DNA of 64,000 nt from Salminus brasiliensis. Lineage: Eukaryota > Chordata > Actinopteri > Characiformes > Bryconidae. This document shows positions 35,401 to 46,600 of the stretch, in pieces. Position 1 is the first letter of the stretch. Each line of letters begins with the position of its first letter. The notes under the pieces are model-generated. The model saw only the letters and a program-made list of their open reading frames with translations, did no database searches and was not told the origin of the DNA. Location of the stretch: contig NC_132887.1 of NCBI RefSeq assembly GCF_030463535.1, positions 17,475,358 to 17,539,357 on the forward strand. The letters run 5' to 3'. The translations under genes and the position numbers were made by a program.

Positions 35401-38364
35401 AAACAAACCCAAAACACAACAACCACTCCGCACTTTTTAACCCCAAATTTTTTACGGAACATTAACCTAAGCTGGATGATTTTTGTAAAGATGTCTTGCA
35501 GACCAGGTTTTTGAGCAAGTATATTTGGACAGAATTTTAGGACACCTTTCCAGCGGTTAAGCACAGGGGTGGATTGATCATGCTTTGGGAATGTGTTGCA
35601 GCCAGTGACAAGGGGAACATTTCCCCAACAGAGAGCAGAAACGATCAGATTAAATACCAGATAATTCTGGAAGCAAACCATGTGTAAAATAGCAGAGGAT
35701 GAAAAGATAATGGTTTCTACAACAGGATAAATTCCCTAAACACACCTTAAAATGCACAAGGGACTACCTCAAGAAGGCCCAGACTGATCCTCACAGTCTC
35801 CCTACCTATAAATGATCAAAATAATCCTATAGATCTCAGAACTAGAAAACTTTTGAGAGGAACTATACCCTCAAACAAGAACCCAAAAAGTCTTAGCTGA
35901 TACAAAATACATTTACAAGCTGTGATGCATGCCAAAAGGGGGTGTTACCAAGTACTGACCATGATGGCTGTCCAAACTTTAGCATCAGACCCTTCCCCCC
36001 TGCTTAAACTGTGCTTAAAATATTAAAGAAATGTTTCGTCAATCTTTCATTAACTTTATGCCTTTTGGAAATCAATTTGGAGTAACAGATTCACACAGTC
36101 AGAATGTATCTTCTCAATGAACCAGTAAAAATGCATAATAAATGATTTTCCTACTATATATACACACACACACAGCCCACACAAGTGAACACTGCCTGAA
36201 AAAGAAGACGGCCAAGAGCAGATACTGTGATAATCACACGGTACGTTCTGTCCGCTGCTGCAGAAGAGGGGTCCTGGGACACAGCAGAATTACACACATG
36301 TAAGCAGAGCTTGAGCCTCAGGCCTGTTTATAGCATCACCAGTCTCTCCTCACCCTCGCTGACTTAAATACCTCGCTACATTTAGTGGCTCTGCACACCC
36401 CTAGAACGAAGAAAGCACTTTAGGAGCTGAAGTTTCTAATTACTGACATATCCTCAGGCCTAACACACCACAGGGTTGGAGAGAACATCCACAGTATGAG
36501 CAGAATGGGACCAGTAGAAGGAGGAAGGAGAATAAAAAACCCTCAAACACTCACATGAAACACAAAACCTTTTAAAAAAATAAATAAATAAACAAACATA
36601 AAAAACAAAAAACAAACAAACAAACAAAAAAACTCATTGTCAAAAAAAAAAAAAACAAAGTCAAAAATGTATCTGCTAATTTTTGGTTAATTAGTGAAAT
36701 CATATGAAATGCAAAAATCATAGATAAATAAGCAGACTGATGACAGTCAACATCACAGATTTGGGTGGGAGGAAGACATGCTGAGTAGGAAAGTATGGAA
36801 ATGTGGAGGCTGTTTGGGGGAGGGGGGGGGGTGAGGGGAGGTGGATTGAATAAATGAAGGAGGAAGGCATGACATGATCCATAAACTAAATGAAAACCTA
36901 GTCCATTTAATGAGCTGCACACTCATTTTACATGTATAAATTTTCAGCATGATGCTGATTAGATCTTTGTTTCTTTTGGCAACAAGAATGTTTGGGCATC
37001 AAAGCAATTCAAGCCAAACTGCAAAGCATCCTCAAGGTTTCATTCTTTAAACGCTTTAAAAAGGGCCCATATCCTAATTTTTCCCCTGAGGTCCACATGT
37101 TTGTATATTTTATGTACCAAAGCAGACCCAATTTTATTTGTACATAACCATTTTTATAACTGTTCTATGAGCCAAATCTTTTAACCCACTCACAGATAAA
37201 GCAAATAAATGTTATCCCAGCAAATTCGGGGATGCGAGTAAATGTTCATTTATGCGAAATGTTAAATAGCGACAGAGACAGATGTGTATACAGACAAAAC
37301 CTTCTGTCTGCATTTGTGTATGTTTTGTGAAAGCTTACGGATACAGTCTGAATGCTTTTAGCTTTTTTATAAGTACTTTATTACAATCTCCTTTGCTGTT
37401 GCCAGGTTTGTTGTTGTCAGTAACTTTTGGTGCTGAACTGCCCTCTAGTGAATGTACTGCTTAACATCTATGCCAACGTAAATCACATATAGAAGTATAT
37501 GGGAAGTGATTGTTACAATTGAAACGGACATGTTCATTTTTGTACGTTAGAGTTTAAATGAGCCTTTAGTGAGTTTTTGATTCTTGTAGTCGAGATGTTC
37601 GACGCAAGAGAAATGGTCAGCATGAAGACCTGAGTGACTTTTATAAGAGCAAAATTATGATGACCACAAAACGGAAAGACTTCCTGATCAGCTGTGGCAG
37701 GTAATGACTGACAGTGGTCTGAGGAGAACAAAGACTATCCCATCTACTGTGGCACAAGTCTCAAACATTTATTGGTGGTTATGGTAGAAATACCTCGTAA
37801 CCTTTGGTACACGAGAGCTGTAGTTTGCGAAAGCCGTTTACCTGTGTGATACGAATCTGACTTCAATCAAGTAAAGGAACCTGATGCAGATTTATTGGTT
37901 CCAAATACCACAGGACACCTTTACAGGTCCTGTAGAGTGAGCGGTTTTGGTAGCACACATGACAATCATCATTTTCAAAAACAACCTCAAAAACAAAACA
38001 TACAAAAAACAGAAACTAAATAATTTAAAACAGGCTGTTTGAGTAGCTTTGCTTCCATACATGGATTTGGGGACATTTGTCGTTCTGTAATCTGGGCCCT
38101 TTAATGTTAGTAACATGCAATGCAGCCAAATAGCAGCCAAATCAAAAAATGAGTATGCAGCTTTACATGACAAAGCTAATGAAAATGCAAATCTCACTGC
38201 TCGATTAACGGCAGGAGTTGAATAGAGATGCTCTGATTCAGCTCTAGAGTGAAGCAGACTGGGATTGCGATGCGAACCTTGACGGTCTTGCCGAGTTTTC
38301 CCTGAAGCATGGTCTCGGTGGCTGACAGCGCCTCCATAGCGCTCCAGTTTTTCTCCCGAAGCTC
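29479..38364 (-). CDS. ktn1: ktn1 distal coiled-coil exons and C-terminus
   Basis: Twelve exons: 38364-38278, 34248-34159, 34078-33962, 33821-33732, 33442-33350, 32946-32878, 32614-32531, 31804-31721, 30773-30690, 30561-30469, 30116-30006 and 29496-29479. All are multiples of three with phase 0 at both ends, so any of them could be skipped without a frameshift. Signatures include ELREKNWSAMEAL, LHRLLPHV, CETYKKVLAET, EGILQRLQSSVEQEE, LERAERESATYVSEVRE and AQQSLELIQEE. The last coding exon is only 18 nt (DNGDK and TAA). The donor of 38364-38278, AAG|GTTCGC, is unusually weak. Confidence 0.93.
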
Positions 38365-41300
38365 CTGGTCAGTTTCAAAGAAACACCACTTTCAGTTCAG
38401 CCCATATTCTTGCCACAAAATGAAAAACCCTTCACAGGTTTGGCATTGATCATGATACCAACGACCCAAGATATTACAAGCATTTAATCATCAGAAAATC
38501 ATTTATTGCAAACATTTTTGTTTAACTAGAAGGTATGCATAGCTGTATCAACTGGAGGTCAGATGAACTTGTGGAGGGGGGAAAAAAAGAATCTCTCATT
38601 CCCATATCATTACAAGACCACAAGTCATCTGAGCCATTTGAGGAATGTTAAAGTTCTGCAAATTCAGTAAAAGATTGGAACACAACCACACAACACCAAG
38701 CCAAAAACACACACACATACACACGCTAACTTACTGATAAACATTATGCAAACTGAAATTATTAGAGCTACTTAGAATCTGAAACCATCAATTTCAGAAA
38801 AGCTATTGGTCCACAGTGCCGCTTTAAGTCTCAATTAAAACTCAATGATTTATTCTAGCACCAACAATGAAAAACTCTGTGACCAAACCTCAATCAAAAT
38901 TCTGGACTCATTTAAAAGCTGGGTTTTTCCAGAGTGCATCTGGAAGAAAATTGCCCTGCATCTGGGTTAAAACATCCCAACAGCTTAGACTGGTTTAGAT
39001 TGCACACATCTGACAAATATTTACACCTAACACACCCTCACAGACTCACTGTTCAGCGTTTTTGACACACCTAAAAACTTTGTGATTATAAACACTCAAC
39101 TGCAACGACAAACAGTGCTATAGAGTATTCCCAGAATTCCAGCATTTTCAGCTTAGAATACTGTTAATAAACAGAGCATATGCTACAAAGACACCACAGA
39201 AGTTGGTCTTCACATAGACGATGTCTATGGTTTATAGCACAGCAAGGCCTGGCAAGGTGTTAGTTCACAATCACAATGTGAGTGGTGTTTGGTCAGCATC
39301 ATGAAAACACATGCATGCACTGCCTTCATCCAATGTAACAAATATTTAAGTTCTCCATGTACCATAAGAACAATAACCCTCAATTCAATTGCCACTTCAA
39401 TGGTCATTCAAATGTGGCACATAGTTTACACACTTCTGTGACTACTGTGGCCTCATGATTAGGGATGAACAGGTAAAGCCTGCACTTACATTATTCTTCC
39501 TCCTGTGAAGCTCCACCGATTCCCTCAGCTCCAGCAGCTCAGCCTGAACATCAGACAGCTGCTTATCCTTTTCTGTGATCCTAAGTAGGGTAGCCACAAC
39601 ACAATGTAAAAAGTAGCCAATACTCTTTAATTTGCCCAGTAAATCTCAACAGAAGAGACCATTAATAAGTACAAATAAGAACATGAAACACTCACGCCGC
39701 CAACAACTTCTGACTGGAAACAGCTGATGCCATCTGCTGTAATGGGAAAGAAAAGAACAAAGAAACCCATCGATTATGGCATCCAACTGCAAAACACCAA
39801 GGCACTGCCAAGAATACACTGTGTGGAGAAATTGTGTCTCTTTTGAAAGCTGAAAAGCAAGCACTTTTCAGCACTTTGAAGAACAAGCCCATCATATTAT
39901 AGTCATGATTAATAGGAAGGATACATTCATCTGTGCACATTCAGCAGCTTGAAACCCTACATACACCGGCCGGCCACTTTATTAAAACCACCTGCTTGTT
40001 TCTATGCTTACTGTCCATTTTATCAGCTCAACTTTACATACAGGGCAGCGTCCTGTGATGTCTACTGAAGGCCTCGAGGATGACCAACATAAACGGTGCA
40101 GCAAAAGATAAGCTTTTATCTCTGACTTTATATCTACAAGGTGGACCAACTAGGTAGAAGTGTACAATAGAGTAGACAGAGAGCGGTAACAGTGTTTAAA
40201 AACTCCAGCAGCACTGCTGTGCCAGATCCACTCGTACACACCAACACACCACCACCACGTCAGGGCTACTGCAGGGCTGAGAATGACCCACCACCCAAAT
40301 AATACCTGCCCTGTAGTGGTCCTGTCAGTATGGAGACCATAGTACACTCTGAAGAGATGGGTCTTCAGTCAGTGTTTGAAGACAGCGAGCGACTCTGCTG
40401 TTCGGACACCCAGGAGAAGTTTGTTCCACCCCTTTGGTGCCAGGACAGAAAAAAGCCTGGACGCTTGTCTTCCGTACAGTCTGTAATTGTAGTTCTACGG
40501 TCCGTATTTGTAGAACTACAAAGTGCTACTATACGTCAAGTGGAGCTGATCATGTAGAAATAAGGAGGTGGTTTTAATGAAGTGTCTGATCAGTGTATTT
40601 TCTCTGCTGCATTCACAATTGCACTGTAGGTGCATTTAACAATTAACAGACAGCATGTCTATATACAATACATATTATAATCATATATTACAGCATTGCT
40701 AAGTTCCATCTGTATCCATAAGCTTTCAGAAAACCTGCAAATATGAACAAAATGAACAGAGTACGAACAGAAGGCTATATCCGTATCCATTTTCTACAAT
40801 GAGCATTAAATGAGCCGACAGAGCTCCTGTATCACTGTAATATTCCAGTTTTGAATACCCTAAACATTCAGACCCACTACATCTGTACACAATATTTAGT
40901 ATGATCTCACCTGTTGCTCAATGTTCTCTTCTGCTTCTCTGGTCATCTTCTCCACAACCTTCTGCAGTCTCTGGAGCTCCTGATCTTTAGTAGTTAATCT
41001 ATACGACAGAAAAGGTATAGTGAGCAGTGGAACACATGTTGAACTGCTGCGACAAGTGCGGATTCATATTAGTGTGTCTCAGTACAGCAGTGTAAACATA
41101 CAAAGTCTGGAACTCCAGAAGCTGAGTAGTGGCAGTGGAGTTCTCCCGAGATTCCCTGCTCTTCACCTCGGCTAATTCAGCTGCTAGAGTCTCCAACTGT
41201 CGCTCCAGATTCTGACAACACAAGGTTACAATTCAGTTTTTTTCCCTCCTGCTAGCTAGGCCTCCCACTATTGCAAGAGTTACCAGATTGCAAGGTTGGG

Positions 41301-43605
41301 AGCTACAATACTTTCACTGAGATGAGTAAAGTCAGCCACTATATTCTTTTACTCAGACAATTCAGTTTCCATGTTTCTGACAGTTTACTTTCAGGAAGAT
41401 TTTTGTTTGCCTTTTTTAAGCCCATTTTTCCATCAATAAGTTTTAGAGAAATCTCTGCTCAGAGCACCCAGACACTCACTCCCTATACTTCATTTATATT
41501 CTCTGGGTTGTATTATTCATAGGTGTTTTTCAAATATCTTTTTTTTTATCTGGGATATAGCTGCATTACATTAGCTGCATTAGCTAAAACTACTAAACCC
41601 TACAATTTAGCTAAATACATCTAATGACATGTCTGGACTCGACACATTAAGAAACAGATGGCATTAATAAACGTGTTAGCTTGATTACCTCAATAACTTT
41701 CACTCTGCCCGATTCTTTCTCCAGCGCCGACTCTAAACTCTCTTCTACAGATTGGATCTTTTCATTCTTCTCCTGAACCCTGACAAAACATATGAAGCCA
41801 ATTCTACCTTACATGCACTTATTCTGTTCCCATCTATAATCTGCAATGTATTCATGTAAAAAGGAAGTGCATCCAATTTCACAATTTGGAGATTTGCGTA
41901 ACTCACTGCCTCTGCAGCTCCTCTAACGTTGTGCCAGACTGCTTCTGCAATCAAGAAGAGAGGAGGGTAAATAAGAGAGGGAACCAACTGCCATATATCA
42001 TTCACAGAGCACCACAGAAACCTAGTTAAGTGTGTGAAAGATGGCTGTTCTACCTGCTCCGCTGTCTGTTGCTGCAAGGCCTCAACATGCCGCTTCAGAG
42101 ATTCATTCTCTTCCCTTATTGTCTGCAGAAAAACAGAGAAACTCACTCAATTGTTTACTGTTAGGCCTTTGAAATGAACTAATTAGCATTGGTGTGGCAA
42201 CTATTCATTCAGGACAGGGTCACCCCGATTATCAGGTTTTTAAAGAATAAATATGAATGAATGATTTGGAAAACAAAAACACTGAATAAATTGATCAATT
42301 TCCCCTACTTTACTCAAATGTCTAATTTACAGCAGCAAAGTTGCCTTAGGCTAAAATCCTTTTCAAGTTAAGGTATAACTACTGCTAGAGAACCAGTCCC
42401 TACCTATAGGCAATCATTCTATAATTCAGTAAATTGAAACATCACTATGACTATGCAGTATAACAGGCTCTGCATGTTAAGCCTAAGCTTAGATGAAATT
42501 TACAGTTTCATTTTAGTGGTTAAACACGTAATCCCTATTAGATACACCAGTTTTGGTTCCATAAAAAACTATTTTTGGAATAGAGATGTGACTTAAGTTG
42601 ATTAAGAACTTGAACTTCTAAAAGACCTAAAAAATTATTTTAATGTTTTTTATACTCACACATCTCTATGACGACCATGATTATTTATGGAACCAGAAGT
42701 AGCTCTTCTATGGCATTGCTCAAATAACTATTTGTAGTCACTTTATTTTTAAGAGTGCAGCATTAAGGTTCCATGGTTCCTGGGATCTTTTCCTCTTTTA
42801 CAATAGCTCTTCTATTTTCCCCCCAACCAGATTGACAATATTTGTTTTCACCCTCTTTCTCCTCCGACTATACCAATTGCCTACTGTTTGGTTATTCAGC
42901 TCTGTGATTTTCTGAGGGGGGGGGGGTTAAGTGATGCAAACACTGTAGTAGCTCAACCTGTGAGGATTTTACTGCTGTCTGGCTTATCACTGAGGTGTGA
43001 AATTCTTATTACAGACCCCCACAAGCCACAAGCTAATCTAATCTAAAGGTTTTGTATTCTCTAAACTTCAAAAACATTAATGTTCCAAGTTCTACATGAA
43101 AGAGTTTATGCTTAACCCACTTGTAGTTACACAGTCACCTTGTGGACACCAGACGACTCTGTAACCCAAGAGGTTTTCCTGGCACATGTCCAGCTTACCT
43201 TAAGTTCCCCTTCCTTATTGGCTACCTCAATAAGGCCTGCCTCAAGCAGCACCTCCACGGTCTTAATCTTCTCCTCCTTCTCTTGAAGGCTGCCAAGAAG
43301 GATAAGTGAATCAGTCATTTTGTTGACATAAAATAATAGCAGAACCCACCCAATGATAAACACAAAGATGAGTACCAGGTTTGCAAAAAATGTGAATGCT
43401 GGGTGCATGCTGGATATAACAAGATGGAGCATGAGCATTTCAGCTGAACATGACTTTCCCCTCATTTAATGAATTGCTGTAGGGAGGGCAAGTATGGCTG
43501 GTTGCGTAAGAAGTAGTTAAGTGTGGATTAAAATCTGCACCTGGGAGTCTGTTTAAAGAACTGTTGTGACAGACGATGAGGTGTGTTTCAGCCTCAGAAC
43601 AAAAT

Positions 43606-43681
<76 letters not shown>

Positions 43682-46600
43682 TTGCTTGAGCTGATCCACT
43701 GCCACCTGGGAGGAAGTCTGAGGAAAAAGCAGGAGATCATGTTAGACTGAGTGCATGCTGTATGTGCATTGGTCATAAGAATGGCCATTTATCGGCGTGT
43801 GTCTGACCTGTTCAGAAATCTGTGCCTGCAGATTCTGGAGCTCAGCCTTCAGGGCTAGGTTCTCATTGTGAATGGCCTGTAGAAAGAGGACACAGTGCTT
43901 ATCCGCATGGCTGCAGTCTGCAGAATCAATCACGGATCTACTCTGGTGCATAGATCAGTGGTTCTTAACCTTTTTCAGCAAGCACAAGCAAAAATGTAGA
44001 ATAGGGTTCATAACCCTCCTCAACCCCCACCCCCCCAGGCCCTTTGTGAATACAAATAAGCATCGTTCACTGAATGAACCCACTGCACAGTGGCTCCTAT
44101 CAGGCTGTGGCACCCAGTGAGAGGAGAGCAGAGGCGAGCAAAACGATGGAATGGTGAGAAAAGAACGGCTGAGGCTTTAGCGTGCAGGGCAAGGAGGGGG
44201 CAGAATTAGGGTGGAGGATGTATGGGGAGTTTAACGGAATTTTCGGAATAAACCAAATAGCAACTACATGCACTGAAATTAGTCATAGTTTAGAGTTTCA
44301 CTAGAGAATGGGAATATATTTGCAAATGTCCAACAGCCCAAAAGAACCTTCTTTCAGCAATGGTTTAGCAAGTACTATAGCTGCATTACATTCCAGAGGG
44401 TCCCAATGCAGTGCCTTTGTACTTCCTCCATGTGATATAAGCTAAGGGAACTTGTTGGTAAGGGAACAGTTGGTTAAATCCCTTCATTCGGAATGGTCTA
44501 CAAGGTCATCACGTGAAAGTCTTAACTTCACGATTTCTAGCGCTTTACCACTACACAGAAAGCTGATGTAAAGTTTAACAATCACTCAATTCTTCCCAAT
44601 ATTTTTCACTCCCTATGGTTTGGAATTTCACTTTAAAATTCACTTTGCTTCACAGGGGACTACTGGGTTGACTGGAATGCACCTATAGTGTAGCTAGTTA
44701 ACCAGTTTGATGTTGACGCAAAAAAAGGTATCAAAGTTAACACTTTTGCCAAGAGCTTCTGAACATCCTAACAGTGCCACACCTGCATATTGGTCTCCCT
44801 GCTGGCGCCACTGCTCCTCTCTGCATTGAGTGAATCTTCCAGACTCTTCCTCTGGAGCTCCTTCTCAGCCAGCCTGACCGCACACACACATGAGAAAATA
44901 CAAAATGTAGTGATGCATTTACAGATAAGCAGTTCCAAATGAACAGTGGCCTAGTTTGGTTCAGTAGCTCAATCACTTACAGTTTTTGAAGCTCCTCAAA
45001 ATGGGATACTGTGTTAGCCTAGAAAAAAAAAACAGAAGCGGAAAACATAAGGTGCATGTCACAAACAACCTTCAAAGTATGTAGCCATAACTGATACAGC
45101 AATGGTGGCTGTAGTTACCTGAGAAGTGACCTGAGCCTGAAGACTCTCAATTTGAACTTGGAGTGTTTTGTTCTCATTCATAAGGTCCTGTCAACAAGTT
45201 AGACATGCAAAGATCAGCCACTGCACATTCCCACATGTTACAGAAGAGGGGGAAATAAGAAAGAAAAGAAAAGAAAAACGAAGTACTTCGCATGCTACCT
45301 GCACTTGAACCTGCAGTGAGTCGTCAGGCTGCAGGCTGTGCTGAGAAACCTCTAGCAGCTGCATGACTTTCTGCTCCACCTGCTCCTTCGACACCATGGT
45401 GTCTGTCAGACTGCTATGAAGGTTCTGGATCTCTTTGTTCTTATTACTCATTTCAGTTTCCACCGCCAGCAGCTGACTCTGTAGTTCTGAGGGAGGACAG
45501 AAATGTGCATGCATGTGTACATGAGACATGAGATGAGAGCAAGCTTGCAAGAGAAAGAGTGAGAGCCACCCCTATTTCGCCAAAGGTTTTTAATACTTAA
45601 AGCATTCATATAATAAGACTTTGTAAGTAAGTTGTTACTGGAGCATTTTTGGCAGTATGGTCAATCAGAATAGTTTGAAAAGATTCCAAACGAAGAGTTT
45701 GATAAGCAATGGTGGAAGCAATTTCAGCCCTTGCTTTGCTTGCTATCTCTGAATGGTTAGTACTAGAGACGCGTACAGCTGACAGAACTCAACAGACAGC
45801 TATTAAATGTCTGAATCCTTTTACAGCATGCATCACAGATGCAAAACAGTAGCTGATGGAAACACTGATTCATTTCGGGAAGTGCTTAATTTCTGAGAAC
45901 TTTTCATTATTTTATTATTATTTAAACCTGGCTAAAGAATAGTGAACAAACATACCTTGTTTAGCAGCCTGCAGTTTCTCTCTCTCAGAATTAACACTGT
46001 GCAAATAGCTCTGTAGTTCCTCCCAGCGACGCTTAGCATCCTGTAACTGTGCCTAAAGGAGAAAACACAGAACCGTTTCAGGCAAAAGCACAGCATGTTT
46101 TCACTAAAACAGCAATCCATGGAATTGCACTTTGAGCTGAAGAAGCAGCAGGGTGAGGAGTGTGTGTTTGTGCCATGAGGAGCACCTCGAGCTGGGACAC
46201 ATTCTGCTTGTAGTTGACCTCCAGGCTCTTCCTCTGAAGCTCCTCCTGCTGTAGTTTGTTATTAGTCTCAGCCAGCTCCTTCATCAGGCTTGAATACTCA
46301 GAGCGCAGTTTGTTCAGTTCAGCTGATTGTCTGAAAAACACACAGTATAAGAGCAATTTTGAAGGAATGGCAATAGGTATTCTTCCTGGCCCATTAGAAC
46401 TGTTCCAGAGAAAAACTATGTATGGTACTTAAGGGGTTTCTGGTACTCACTTGGTCTCCATCTGGTTGGTGGCAGAGCTAACAGCATCTCTGAGGATACC
46501 ATTCTCTTGCTGCAGTCTGGAAATCTGCCCCTCCAACTGTTCCCTAAGCTTCTGAAACTGAAGAGAAAGATCGAGGCAGATATTACAGGTAAACTGCAAG

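Larger units (their letters stand above)
34249..38277 (-). other. ktn1: ktn1 large intron with transposon
   Basis: A 4-kb intron. It holds a TAAA-type simple repeat (about 34953-35000), a Tc1-like remnant (about 35070-36130) and an A-rich tract (about 36573-36660). I could not recognise anything else in it. Confidence 0.8.

Noticed and set aside
35292-35681. A 129-codon minus-strand ORF
   Set aside because: It is the antisense of a Tc1-like transposase remnant whose true sense is the plus strand.
5406-43679. CRISPR-like or satellite arrays
   Set aside because: The only tandem arrays are dinucleotide or short simple repeats; there are no spaced direct repeats.
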